From JAWOFN01 sp046497505 [NCBI: bacterium] (GTDB taxonomy: Bacteria; Blakebacterota; Blakebacteria; Blakebacterales): a DNA stretch of 53,419 nucleotides. The notes under the pieces are model-generated. The model searched no databases. It saw only the letters and a list, made by a program, of their open reading frames with translations, and was not told the DNA's origin. Where the stretch lies: the NCBI GenBank assembly GCA_046497505.1, contig JAWOFN010000116.1, forward strand, positions 1 to 53,419. Direction: 5' to 3'. The translations under genes and the position numbers were made by a program. This document shows, in pieces, positions 17,462 through 25,629 of this stretch (position 1 is its first letter; each line of letters begins with the position of its first letter).

Positions 17462-18163
17462 ATGTTCTTCTTCGACTGGACGATGATCCTCATCATCCCG
17501 GCCTTCCTGCTCGCCCTGTGGGCCCAGGGCAAGGTGAAGTCCACGTATGCCAAGTACAGCCAGGTGCGGTCCGATGCCGGCATGCCGGGGGCCGAGGTGG
17601 CCCGCTCCATCCTGGACCGGAACGGCCTCCATGATGTGGATGTCGAAGAGGTCCAGGGGGAGCTGAGCGACCACTACGACCCGAAGAGCAAGACGGTCCG
17701 ACTCTCCACCGGCAACTACCGGAACGCCTCACTGGCCGGACTGGCCGTCGCGGCCCACGAGTGCGGTCACGCTATCCAGCACGCCCGTTCCTACGCGCCC
17801 CTGGCTTTCCGCACCGCCTTCTTCCCGGCAGCGAGCCTGGGGAGCAGTTTGGCCATCCCGCTCTTCTTCATCGGCTTCCTCTTCTCGGCCGGGGGGTCCG
17901 GGGGGCTCACGATCCTGATGGATATCGGAATCCTCTTCTTCGCCGCAGCGGTGCTCTTCCACATGGTGACCCTGCCGGTGGAGTTCGACGCGAGCAAACG
18001 GGCGCTCGCGCTGCTGGGCAGCACCGGCTGTCTGAGCAAGCAGGAGGTGGGCGGGGCCCGCAAGGTCCTCAACGCCGCCGCCTGGACCTACGTGGCCGCC
18101 GCGAGCATGGCGGTGCTGCAGCTCGTCCGGCTCCTGGTGCTTCGCGGCGCCGTGAGCGACTGA
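17462..18163 (+). CDS. membrane zinc metallopeptidase, YugP family
   Basis: This 233-residue protein of the neutral zinc metallopeptidase family (Pfam Zn_peptidase_2) has an N-terminal helix (FDWTMILIIPAFLLALWAQ), a short soluble part, then the zinc site AAHECGHAIQHA with His99, Glu100 and His103. Three further hydrophobic segments follow (SLGSSLAIPLFFIGFLF, LTILMDIGILFFAAAVLFHM, WTYVAAASMAVLQLVRLLV), and VEFDASKRALALL is conserved. The active site should face the cytoplasm or lie within the membrane. The substrate is unknown in general. It is divergent from pstS with a 240-base spacer and is followed by an intrinsic terminator, so it is probably transcribed alone. Confidence 0.9.
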   Translation: MFFFDWTMILIIPAFLLALWAQGKVKSTYAKYSQVRSDAGMPGAEVARSILDRNGLHDVDVEEVQGELSDHYDPKSKTVRLSTGNYRNASLAGLAVAAHECGHAIQHARSYAPLAFRTAFFPAASLGSSLAIPLFFIGFLFSAGGSGGLTILMDIGILFFAAAVLFHMVTLPVEFDASKRALALLGSTGCLSKQEVGGARKVLNAAAWTYVAAASMAVLQLVRLLVLRGAVSD

Positions 18164-18207
18164 CAGACATCGGACGGCCGATCCCTCCTGCGGGTGGGAT
18201 CGCCTGC

Positions 18208-18239
18208 AAGGCGCGGGAGGCAGCTTCCGCGCCTTTTTT
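18208..18239 (+). terminator. intrinsic terminator
   Basis: AAGGCGCGG (18208-18216) pairs perfectly with CCGCGCCTT (18227-18235) across a 10-base loop and runs into six T (18234-18239). This ends the metallopeptidase transcript and insulates the arsR operon. Confidence 0.9.
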
Positions 18240-18304
18240 CTGTTGCTTATGATTCGTTGATTTGCTAAATGACAAAACAAGAAGACGACGGAAGGGAGTC
18301 TGCG
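18240..18304 (+). promoter_or_regulatory. AT-rich arsR promoter/operator region
   Basis: Between the terminator and the arsR start is a short stretch much richer in A and T than its surroundings. It contains TTGCTT (18243-18248) and TAAATG (18266-18271) with 17 bases between them, a weak sigma-70 fit. The repeated GATT/GTTGATTTG words could hold the ArsR operator, but I see no clean palindrome. The assignment rests on position and composition. Confidence 0.4.
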
Positions 18305-18652
18305 ATGTGCCTGCATGATGCAGCGGCCCTGTTCGGGGCCCTGGGCAGCGAGAACCGCCTGCGCATCCTGAAGATGCTCCAGGTGCGGTCTCTCTGCGTA
18401 TGCGAGATCACCGAGGTCCTGGGACTCTCCGCACCCACCGTGTCCCGGCATCTCAGCCTGCTGCGGGAAGCCGGTCTCATCACCGACCGGAGGGACGGGC
18501 GCTTCGTGACCTATGAGCTGGAGGTCTCGGGCGGGCCCCTGGCCGAAGGGGCCGCCGACCTGCTCCGCTCCTGGGGTGCGGAGGACCCTACCGTGCAGCA
18601 GGATGCCGAGCGAGCGGGAAGCGTCGACCGCGAGTTTCTCTGCAGCACCTGA
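18305..18652 (+). CDS. arsR: ArsR-family arsenite-responsive repressor
   Basis: This 115-residue winged-helix repressor has ALFGALGSENRLRILKMLQ, then SLCVCEITEVLG, the recognition helix SAPTVSRHLSLLREAGLI and the wing DRRDGRFVTYEL. Cys31 and Cys33 in CVCE at the start of the DNA-binding helix are the As(III)/Sb(III) ligands of classical ArsR, so arsenite should release it from DNA. The ATG at 18305 was chosen because GGGAG lies 6 bases upstream; an in-frame ATG at 18269 has no ribosome site and falls in the AT-rich promoter region. It leads the operon with the ArsP-like permease, the mini-thioredoxin and Acr3. Confidence 0.92.
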   Translation: MCLHDAAALFGALGSENRLRILKMLQVRSLCVCEITEVLGLSAPTVSRHLSLLREAGLITDRRDGRFVTYELEVSGGPLAEGAADLLRSWGAEDPTVQQDAERAGSVDREFLCST

Positions 18653-18706
18653 GCAGACGCTGGGGCCAGGGTCGGAAGATCCGGCATCGCGGCAACGGAG
18701 TGAAGG

Positions 18707-20008
18707 ATGGACCTCAAAAGAGAATACCGACCGCTGCTCTGGATGACAGGACTCTTCCTGGCGGCTTACTTCCTGCCTGTGGACGACGCGGCTTTCCTGG
18801 GAGCGATACGGGACGCCCTCGACCTGACCCGCTGGTACGCCCGGGAGCATGTCATCCTCTGCCTGCTCCCCGCCTTCTTCATCGCCGGGACCATCGCGGT
18901 CTTCATCAGCAAGGAAGCGGTGATCCGCTACCTGGGACCCGCCGCTCCGAAGTGGGTCGCCTACCTGACCGCATCGGTCTCCGGCTCGGTCCTGGCCGTC
19001 TGCTCCTGCACCGTACTCCCCCTCTTCGCAGGTATCCGTCAGCGGGGCGCGGGGCTGGGACCCGCCGCCACCTTCCTCTACGCCGGTCCGGCCATCAACG
19101 TGCTGGCCATCATCCTCACCGCGCAGGTGCTGGGACTGGAGCTGGGGCTGGCCCGGGTGGCGGGGGCGATCGTCTTCAGCATCCTCATCGGTCTGATCAT
19201 GCACGCACTCTACCGCAGCGAGGAGATGGAGCGGGCCGCGCAGCAGCTGCAGCACGGAGAGGAGGATGGGCCGAAGCCTCTCTGGAAGACCTCCCTGCAC
19301 TTCCTGGCGCTGGTCGCCATCCTGGTGTTCGCCAACTGGGGCGACCCGGGTCCCGATGCCGGGCTGCTGGGCAGCATCTACGAGCTGAAGTGGATGCTCA
19401 CCGGGCTCTCTGCCGTCATCCTGGCCGTGAGCCTGGTGGTCTCGCTCAGGTTGGAACCCCGCTGGGTGGCCCTATGGGCGGGGATCAGTGCGGGCGGGGC
19501 CTTCCTCTTCCACGCTCACCCTCAGCTCCCCTTCGCCATCTCGGTCATCGCCCTGAGCGTGATCCTCTACATCAGCCCGGGGGAGCCCCGGGAATGGCTC
19601 GCCGAGACGTGGGGCTTCACGAAGCTGATCCTGCCCCTGCTGGCGGCCGGCGTGCTGGTCGCCGGCTTCCTCCTGGGTTCCCCCGGCGGCGGTGGCGGGA
19701 TCGTGCCGGACGCCTGGATCGCAGGGCTGGTGGGGGGCGAATCGCTGCGGGCCAACCTGGTGGCTTCGATGGCCGGCGCCTTCATGTACTTCGCCACACT
19801 CACCGAGATACCGATCCTGCAGGGCCTGCTGGCCGGGGGTATGGGGGACGGACCCTCCCTCGCCCTGCTGCTGGCCGGGCCCGCTGTGAGCCTGCCCAAC
19901 ATGCTGGTCATCCGGGGTGTGATCGGCACCCGGAAGACCGTCGTCTTCATCGCCCTGGTCGTGGTCATGGCCACGATCAGCGGACTCATCTACGGATCCA
20001 TCACCTGA
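18707..20008 (+). CDS. arsP: permease, ArsP (DUF318/ArtP_2) family
   Basis: This 433-residue inner-membrane protein of about ten helices carries the family signature VCSCTVLPLFAGIRQRGAG at residues about 101-119, with the two Cys of CSC, and its echo in the second half, SMAGAFMYFATLTEIPILQGLL. ArsP proteins export trivalent organoarsenicals such as methylarsenite; other members of the family have no known substrate. A long loop with RSEEMERAAQQLQHGEED separates the halves. The start ATG at 18707 follows GGAGTGAAGG. It sits 54 bases after arsR and 16 bases before the thioredoxin-like gene, which supports an arsenic-related role. Confidence 0.88.
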   Translation: MDLKREYRPLLWMTGLFLAAYFLPVDDAAFLGAIRDALDLTRWYAREHVILCLLPAFFIAGTIAVFISKEAVIRYLGPAAPKWVAYLTASVSGSVLAVCSCTVLPLFAGIRQRGAGLGPAATFLYAGPAINVLAIILTAQVLGLELGLARVAGAIVFSILIGLIMHALYRSEEMERAAQQLQHGEEDGPKPLWKTSLHFLALVAILVFANWGDPGPDAGLLGSIYELKWMLTGLSAVILAVSLVVSLRLEPRWVALWAGISAGGAFLFHAHPQLPFAISVIALSVILYISPGEPREWLAETWGFTKLILPLLAAGVLVAGFLLGSPGGGGGIVPDAWIAGLVGGESLRANLVASMAGAFMYFATLTEIPILQGLLAGGMGDGPSLALLLAGPAVSLPNMLVIRGVIGTRKTVVFIALVVVMATISGLIYGSIT

Positions 20009-20024
20009 GAAGGAGGATGCACCG

Positions 20025-20279
20025 ATGATCAAGATCCAGGTCGTGGGAGCGGGATGTGCGAACTGCAGGAAGCTCGAGGAGGTCTGCCGCCAGGTCGTGG
20101 CGGAGAACGCCGTGGAGGCCGAAGTGGAGAAGGTCACCGACATCAGCCGCTTCGCCGACCTGGGCATCATGGTCACGCCGGGGCTGGTCATCGACGGCGA
20201 GGTGAAGGCCTCCGGCAAGGTGCCGCAGAAGGAACAGATCTCCACGTGGGTGATGAACGCCGCCGCCGCCGCCCGCTGA
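20025..20279 (+). CDS. small thioredoxin-like redox protein (MTH895 type)
   Basis: This 84-residue thioredoxin-fold protein has the active site GAGCANCRKLE (Cys11, Cys14), the cis-Pro loop MVTPGLVIDGEV and the KVPQKEQISTWV end. The CANC motif and the missing N-terminal strand are typical of 'redox-active disulfide protein 2', which is very often encoded directly behind ArsP-type permeases. It could reduce the permease Cys pair or serve ArsC; both are inferences. GAAGGAGG precedes the ATG. Confidence 0.9.
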   Translation: MIKIQVVGAGCANCRKLEEVCRQVVAENAVEAEVEKVTDISRFADLGIMVTPGLVIDGEVKASGKVPQKEQISTWVMNAAAAAR

Positions 20280-20353
20280 ACGCCGTCGCGACCCGGTGCT
20301 GAGGCAGCGGACCGGGAGACGAAAACAGAGTACGACACGACCGGGAGGGCGTA

Positions 20354-21436
20354 TTGAACACCCCATCCGTGAGCCGCAGGCTGAGCCTGCTGGACCGCTA
20401 TCTGACCCTCTGGATCTTCCTCGGCATGGGACTGGGTGTGGCGGCGGGGTGGATCTTCCCCGCCATCTCCGGCTTCTGGGACACCTTCCGGGTGGGGACC
20501 ACCAACATCCCCATCGCGGTGGGCCTGGTCCTCATGATGTACCCTCCCCTGGCGAAAGTGCGCTACGAGGAGCTGGGCGAGGTCTTCCGGAACTGGCGGA
20601 TCCTGGGCCTCTCCCTGGTCCAGAACTGGGTGGTCGGCCCGATCCTCATGTTCGCCCTGGCCCTCCTCTTCCTCAGGGGGTACCCGGAGTACATGACCGG
20701 GCTGATCCTCATCGGGCTGGCACGGTGCATCGCCATGGTCATCGTCTGGAACGAGCTGGCCGACGGGGACACCGAGTACGCGGCCGGGCTGGTGGCCTTC
20801 AACAGCGTCTTCCAGGTGCTCTTCTACAGTGTGTATGCCTGGTTCTTCATCACCCTGCTCCCTCCCCTGTTCGGACTGGAGGGGAGCGTGGTGCGGATCA
20901 GCATGGGACAGATCGCTGAGAGTGTGGGGATCTACCTGGGCATCCCCTTCGCGGCGGGCATCCTCACCCGGTTCGGACTCATCCGGGCGAGGGGGAAGGA
21001 ATGGTACGAGGGACGCTTCATCCCCCGGATCAGCCCCATCACGCTGATCGCCCTGCTCTTCACGATCTTCGTGATGTTCAGCCTCAAGGGGGAGCAGATC
21101 GTCGGGATCCCCCTGGACGTGCTCCGCATCGCCGCACCCCTGCTCATCTACTTCGTACTCATGTTCCTGGTGAGCTTCTACATGGGACGGAAAGTGGGGG
21201 CGGACTACTCGAAGACCGCGACCCTCTCCTTCACCGCGGCCAGCAACAACTTCGAACTGGCCATCGCGGTGGCGGTCGCGGTGTTCGGGATCGATTCCGG
21301 GGCCGCCTTCGCCGCGGTGATCGGCCCCCTGGTGGAGGTCCCCGTCCTTATCAGCCTGGTGAACCTCTCCCTCTACTTCCAGCAAAGGTACTTCGGGAGT
21401 GCGACCGATGCGGGTACGGAGGCGGCCCGGGGATAG
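20354..21436 (+). CDS. acr3: arsenite efflux transporter Acr3
   Basis: This 360-residue ten-helix carrier of the ACR3/BART superfamily exports arsenite using the proton gradient. It has [43 protein letters not shown], the essential Cys125 in [20 protein letters not shown], and [21 protein letters not shown]. The start is TTG at 20354, supported by GGGAGG at 20343-20348 and by the Acr3 N-terminus right behind it; no ATG fits. It lies 74 bases after the thioredoxin-like gene and is the last gene of the ars operon. There is no arsC in this operon; the reductase is in the pst operon on the other strand. Confidence 0.96.
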   Translation: MNTPSVSRRLSLLDRYLTLWIFLGMGLGVAAGWIFPAISGFWDTFRVGTTNIPIAVGLVLMMYPPLAKVRYEELGEVFRNWRILGLSLVQNWVVGPILMFALALLFLRGYPEYMTGLILIGLARCIAMVIVWNELADGDTEYAAGLVAFNSVFQVLFYSVYAWFFITLLPPLFGLEGSVVRISMGQIAESVGIYLGIPFAAGILTRFGLIRARGKEWYEGRFIPRISPITLIALLFTIFVMFSLKGEQIVGIPLDVLRIAAPLLIYFVLMFLVSFYMGRKVGADYSKTATLSFTAASNNFELAIAVAVAVFGIDSGAAFAAVIGPLVEVPVLISLVNLSLYFQQRYFGSATDAGTEAARG

Positions 21437-21651
21437 ACCCGAGAGACCGAGCGGCAGCAACCCCGGTCCTTCTGTCTTCGGCACCGCCCCGCGCTCCCTT
21501 CCGTGCGCACAAGGTGCTGGCACGGGCGCCGCCCCGGCCGCTACCTTGGGAGGGTTCCAAGAACGCGCCCGCCGGATCCGGGGGCCGGATCCCACCCACC
21601 GGACCGGTACCGACGGCCGATGATGTCCCGATTCCTTCAAGGGGACCGAAT
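21437..21651 (+). other. intergenic region with two hairpins, between acr3 and the M3 peptidase gene
   Basis: These 215 bases contain no gene. GGATCCGG (21574-21581), 3 bases, CCGGATCC (21585-21592) is a perfect 8-bp stem without a T tract. It could end the ars transcript with a Rho-type mechanism or lie in the peptidase leader. Upstream, CTTGG...CCAAG is a weaker stem. TACCTT (21542-21547) could be a -10 box for the peptidase, but no convincing -35 accompanies it. Confidence 0.4.
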
Positions 21652-23757
21652 ATGCGATGCACCTCCATCACCGGGACCTTCTTCATGATGGCCGCTCTCA
21701 TCACCACCGCCTGTACCACGAGCAACCCGCTCCTGGAGGAGTGGGACACCCCCTTCGGGGTACCGCCTTTCCAGGAGATCGAGGATGGTCATTTCCTCCC
21801 CGCCTTCCGGGCAGCCATGGCGGAGCAGAAGACGGAGATCGCCGCCATCGTGGCCAGCGAGGAGGCCCCCACCTTCGCGAACACCATCGAGGCCCTGGAA
21901 CGGAGCGGACAGACGCTCACACGGGTCTCCAGTATCTTCTATGCGCTGGACGCAGCCCATTCCAACGACGCCATCCGCGAGGTTGCACGGACAGTGGCAC
22001 CCGAACTCGCGGCCCACGGTGACGACATCCTGCTGGACCGGGACCTCTTCGACCGGGTGGACGCGGTCTACCGGGAGCGGGAGGAGCTGGACCTCGGCTC
22101 CGAGCAGCGGAAGCTCCTGGAAGAGACCCACAAGGACTTCGTCCGAAAGGGTGTGGACCTGGAGGGGGAGGCCCAGACGAGGCTCCGGGCCATCAACTCC
22201 GAGCTGGCCGAACTCAGCCAGGCTTTCGGCGAGAACCTCCTGAAGGAGACCAACGCCTGGGGACTGCACGTCACCGACCGGGAGGACCTGGGGAACCTCC
22301 CTGCCAACCTGGTCTCGGCGGCAGCCGACGAGGCCCGGCGCCGCGCGCACGAAGAGGGATGGTCCTTCACCCTGCAGCGTCCCAGCATCAACCCCTTCCT
22401 GCAGTACTCCCCCGACCGGGAGCTCCGGAGGCGGATCTTCACCGGCTACATCATGCGCGGGCACAACGATAACGAGTACGACAACCGGGAGATCCTCTCC
22501 CGGATCGCCGCGCTGCGGGCGGAACGGGCCGATCTGATGGGCTATGCGACCCACGCCCACTATGTGCTCTCCGACAACATGGCCGAGCGGCCCGGGCGGG
22601 TGTACGAGCTGCTGGCCCGGATCTGGACCCCGGCACTGGAAGCTGCAAATGAGGAGCGTGATGCTCTCCAGGAGATGATGCGGGAGGACGGCATCCGGGA
22701 CGAGCTGGAAGGATGGGACTGGCGCTACTACGCCGAGAAGGTCCGCAAGGCCCGCTACGACCTGGACGATGACGCCCTCCGCCCCTACTTCCAGGTGGAG
22801 GCGGTCCGGGACGGGGCCTTCATGGTGGCGAACCGGCTCTATGGGCTGACCTTCACCGAACTCGAGGATCTCCCCCGCTGGCACCCCGACCAGCAGGTCT
22901 TCGAAGTCAAGGAGGCGGACGGTTCCCACGTGGGGATCCTGTACATGGATTTCTTCACCCGGGAGAGCAAGCGGGGCGGTGCCTGGATGAACGACCTCCG
23001 GGCCCAGAAGGAGCTGGATGGGGAGGTGAAGGCGGTGGTCACCACCAACTTCAACTTCCCCCCTCCCGCCGGGGACGCCCCCTCGCTGATCTCCTTCGAC
23101 AACGCCCTGACCCTGGGGCACGAGTTCGGCCACGCACTCCACGGGCTCCTCTCCGACGTGCGCTACGCCTCCCTCTCCGGCACCAGCGTACCCAGGGACT
23201 TCGTGGAGTTCCCCTCCCAGATCATGGAGAACTGGATGAGCGAGCCTCAGGTGCTCCGCATGTACGCGCGGCACTATGAGACCGGCGAGCCGATCCCGGA
23301 CGAACTCATCCAGAAGATCGAGGCGGCAGGCAAGTTCGGTCAGGGCTTCGCCACCGTGGAATACCTGGCGGCCTCCTACCTGGATATGGCGTGGCACACC
23401 CTGACCGGTCCGGAGGAGAAGGCGGTCGATCCCTTCGAGGAGCGGGCCATGGACGCCATCGGCCTGATCCGCCAGATCCCGCCCCGGTACCGGAGCGGCT
23501 ACTTCCAGCACATCTTCTCCGGCGGCTACTCGGCGGGCTACTACGCCTACATCTGGGCGGAGGTGCTGGACAAGGACGCCTTCGAGGCGTTCAAACAGAC
23601 CGACCTCTTCGACCGCCAGACGGCACAGCGCCTCCGGGACGAGGTGCTGAGCAGGGGCGGCACCCGTCCGGGCATGGAACTCTACCGCGCGTTCCGGGGT
23701 CGGGACCCCCGGATCGAGCCTCTCCTGGTGGGACGGGGCCTGCACATCCGGAGATAG
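21652..23757 (+). CDS. M3-family peptidyl-dipeptidase, predicted lipoprotein
   Basis: This 701-residue zinc peptidase of the Dcp/oligopeptidase A group has the zinc site LTLGHEFGHALHGLL with His490, Glu491 and His494, and the third ligand in VPRDFVEFPSQIMENWM. The FSGGYSAGYYAYIWAEVLD segment near the C-terminus is a strong M3 marker. Residues 1-21 form a lipoprotein signal ending ITTAC, so the enzyme is probably attached to the periplasmic face, where it would cut dipeptides from oligopeptides. The ATG at 21652 was chosen because GGGG lies upstream and the signal starts there. It is monocistronic, and a hairpin follows at 23807. Confidence 0.96.
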   Translation: MRCTSITGTFFMMAALITTACTTSNPLLEEWDTPFGVPPFQEIEDGHFLPAFRAAMAEQKTEIAAIVASEEAPTFANTIEALERSGQTLTRVSSIFYALDAAHSNDAIREVARTVAPELAAHGDDILLDRDLFDRVDAVYREREELDLGSEQRKLLEETHKDFVRKGVDLEGEAQTRLRAINSELAELSQAFGENLLKETNAWGLHVTDREDLGNLPANLVSAAADEARRRAHEEGWSFTLQRPSINPFLQYSPDRELRRRIFTGYIMRGHNDNEYDNREILSRIAALRAERADLMGYATHAHYVLSDNMAERPGRVYELLARIWTPALEAANEERDALQEMMREDGIRDELEGWDWRYYAEKVRKARYDLDDDALRPYFQVEAVRDGAFMVANRLYGLTFTELEDLPRWHPDQQVFEVKEADGSHVGILYMDFFTRESKRGGAWMNDLRAQKELDGEVKAVVTTNFNFPPPAGDAPSLISFDNALTLGHEFGHALHGLLSDVRYASLSGTSVPRDFVEFPSQIMENWMSEPQVLRMYARHYETGEPIPDELIQKIEAAGKFGQGFATVEYLAASYLDMAWHTLTGPEEKAVDPFEERAMDAIGLIRQIPPRYRSGYFQHIFSGGYSAGYYAYIWAEVLDKDAFEAFKQTDLFDRQTAQRLRDEVLSRGGTRPGMELYRAFRGRDPRIEPLLVGRGLHIRR

Positions 23758-23806
23758 CATCCCGGCACCCGAAGCACCTGCGTGCGCGCCGGGATTCGGT
23801 GCATCC

Positions 23807-23845
23807 GAAGGCCCCCCTCCCCTTCGAGGAGGGGGGGTCTTCTTC
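23807..23845 (+). terminator. terminator between convergent genes
   Basis: GAAG-G-CCCCCC-TCC (23807-23820) pairs with GGA-GGGGGG-T-CTTC (23828-23842), with one bulged G and a short loop, followed by TTC. It lies between the stops of the M3 peptidase (plus) and the C69 dipeptidase (minus). It suits the plus-strand transcript best and may serve both. Confidence 0.7.
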
Positions 23846-23875
23846 ATGCCGCCTGGGCCCGCGGGACGAGGGTAG

Positions 23876-25471
23876 TCAGAAGATGTTGTTGTACCGGACC
23901 CAGAGTCGGTCGCCCAGGTCCCAGTAAGCGGCCACCGTGCTGTCGGCCAGTCCCTGGCAGTACTCGGTGAGGTAGGCGGCGGCCCGATCGGGGTCCTCCC
24001 GGTAGAGACCGAGCGCTTCCCCCTCGATCTGCTCCTGTCGTGCGAAAGCGGAGGTCTCGATCGGTTCCCAGACCGCCTGCAGGTCGTGACGCATCTGCTG
24101 GTAGCGGAAGTAGGAGAGCTTGCTCGCCCTACGGAAGGCCCACCAGGCGCACTCCCTGCTGAATTCGCGCCGACCGTCCACCATGTAGGAGTCGGGCATC
24201 TGTTCGATCCCGATATAGAAGGGGATATGGGGTGTGGTGGCGGGGTTGTCGTAGCCCAGCCAGACGACCCCCCCGATAGGATCGGGGAGCCAGTCCCGGG
24301 ACTGGGTCACCTGCAGATAAGTGGCCGCCGGCGAACAGATGGTCCGTTCCCGGTCGATCTCCAGCAGTTCACGCATCGCGGAGTTCATGAAGGGGTTGGC
24401 AACCGGGCTCTTCACCACCTCACCCTGGCGGTCGACCACCGTGAGGCGTCGGGTCATATCGTAGGGAGTGCCCTCGTAGGTGTCACGGAAGATGGCCAGC
24501 AGGTCCTGTACGGAGACCTTCTTCTCAGGCTTCACCGAAAGGGGGTAGTTCTCGGAGTTCGGATCCAGTCCCAGGGAGGGTGCCAGCAGGCTCAGGACCC
24601 GCCATTCCCGCCGGCGGGAGTAGAGGCTGGTCCGATCGGCGTAGGCGTAGCAGAACTCGAAGGCCTCCCCGCTCTCAGGGTCCCACCATCCCATCTCCTC
24701 CGCCAGGGAGAAGACGTTCTCCGACGCCATGTACCGATCCGGATCGCTCAGGTCGATCTCACGGATCCGGTGCGCGTTGGCCGAGACCCCGACGTGGTCG
24801 TCAGGGATCCGGACAGCGGCCCAAACCGCTCCTTTCCTCCCCCGTCCCGGTCCCAGGACCTCGAAGTGCCAGACCTCCCGGGGGTCGGCGAAGGTAAAGC
24901 ACTCCCCCCAGTCGATGTAGCCGAATTCCTTCGTGAGCTCGTCCGCCACCCGGATCGCCTCCCGGGCGGTGCGGGCCCGTTCCAGCACCAGCCGGTAGAG
25001 CTCGGGAGCATCGATCAGGCCGTCATCGCTCTTGAGCTGACGCTTGCCCCCGGTGGTGGTCTCCCCGATAGCCAGCTGGTGCTCGTTCATGATGGGATAG
25101 GCGGCGTCCATGAACTTCCAGGTCCGCCGCACCTGCGGGATCTCTCCGAGGGGGATCCGATCCGGGTCGTCGGGTCCCGTGGTACGCTTCGGCTCCATCC
25201 AGACCGGCGTCACGGCCCCCTCGGGATGGTCCTCACCGGGTTCCATGGCGATCCACGTCCGGTCCGTCCCCGAGTCGCACGAATGGCTCGTCATGGTGGA
25301 TCCGTCCACTGAGGCGAGACGGCCCACCAGGATGCTGGTGCAGCTCTCGAACGCCGCCGTCTCGGAGGAGACCGGGTCGGTGTCCGGACCGAGGCTGAGC
25401 ACCCCCAGGACCAGCAGCAGGAGGGGGATGATGAGGTACGGGATACGACGATAGAAGGGGACGCCGTGCAT
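23876..25471 (-). CDS. C69-family dipeptidase, exported
   Basis: This 531-residue Ntn-hydrolase of the dipeptidase A (PepD) family has a membrane signal at residues 10-28 (IPYLIIPLLLLVLGVLSLG). It is followed by a short propeptide and the nucleophile Cys44 in ESCTSILVGRLASVDGSTM; cleavage before Cys44 would expose the catalytic N-terminus. Other family stretches are YPIMNEHQLAIGETTTGGK, FTFADPREVWHFEVLGPG and VWLGYDNPATTPHIPFY. It should split dipeptides outside the cytoplasm. AGGAG precedes the ATG at 25471. GltS is encoded upstream on the same strand after 158 bases. Confidence 0.94.
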   Translation of the reverse strand: MHGVPFYRRIPYLIIPLLLLVLGVLSLGPDTDPVSSETAAFESCTSILVGRLASVDGSTMTSHSCDSGTDRTWIAMEPGEDHPEGAVTPVWMEPKRTTGPDDPDRIPLGEIPQVRRTWKFMDAAYPIMNEHQLAIGETTTGGKRQLKSDDGLIDAPELYRLVLERARTAREAIRVADELTKEFGYIDWGECFTFADPREVWHFEVLGPGRGRKGAVWAAVRIPDDHVGVSANAHRIREIDLSDPDRYMASENVFSLAEEMGWWDPESGEAFEFCYAYADRTSLYSRRREWRVLSLLAPSLGLDPNSENYPLSVKPEKKVSVQDLLAIFRDTYEGTPYDMTRRLTVVDRQGEVVKSPVANPFMNSAMRELLEIDRERTICSPAATYLQVTQSRDWLPDPIGGVVWLGYDNPATTPHIPFYIGIEQMPDSYMVDGRREFSRECAWWAFRRASKLSYFRYQQMRHDLQAVWEPIETSAFARQEQIEGEALGLYREDPDRAAAYLTEYCQGLADSTVAAYWDLGDRLWVRYNNIF

Positions 25472-25482
25472 GGGACTACACT

Positions 25483-25500
25483 CCTGTCAGGGCGGACAGG
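25483..25500 (-). promoter_or_regulatory. hairpin overlapping the C69 dipeptidase ribosome site
   Basis: On the minus strand CCTGTC, 6 bases, GACAGG forms a perfect 6-bp stem whose 3' arm runs into the AGGAG Shine-Dalgarno (complement of 25481-25485). It could lower translation initiation. This is a structural observation only. Confidence 0.3.
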
Positions 25501-25559
25501 CCCCCACCCGGTCCCTCGACCGGTAAAGCGGGGCCCCGGGCGGGCACGACGGCTCCCGG

Positions 25560-25565
25560 AGTATA
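25560..25565 (-). promoter_or_regulatory. putative -10 box for the C69 dipeptidase gene
   Basis: The minus strand reads TATACT here, five of six bases of the sigma-70 -10 consensus, about 90 bases before the dipeptidase start. The -35 region 17 bases upstream (TAGGCG) matches only three of six. Confidence 0.35.
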
Positions 25566-25629
25566 GCCTGCCTGGGCCTCGCCGCCTATGAGAGAGCGGA
25601 CCGCCGGTCCGGCAGGAGCTGCCGACCCC

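Noticed and set aside
21518-21538. Sigma-54-type promoter (TGGCAC) before the M3 peptidase
   Set aside because: The -24 element is present but there is no TTGC at the required -12 spacing.
21637-23847. 736-codon open frame opposite the M3 peptidase
   Set aside because: Same type of GC-driven shadow; the M3 peptidase on the other strand has a complete active site and family-length sequence.
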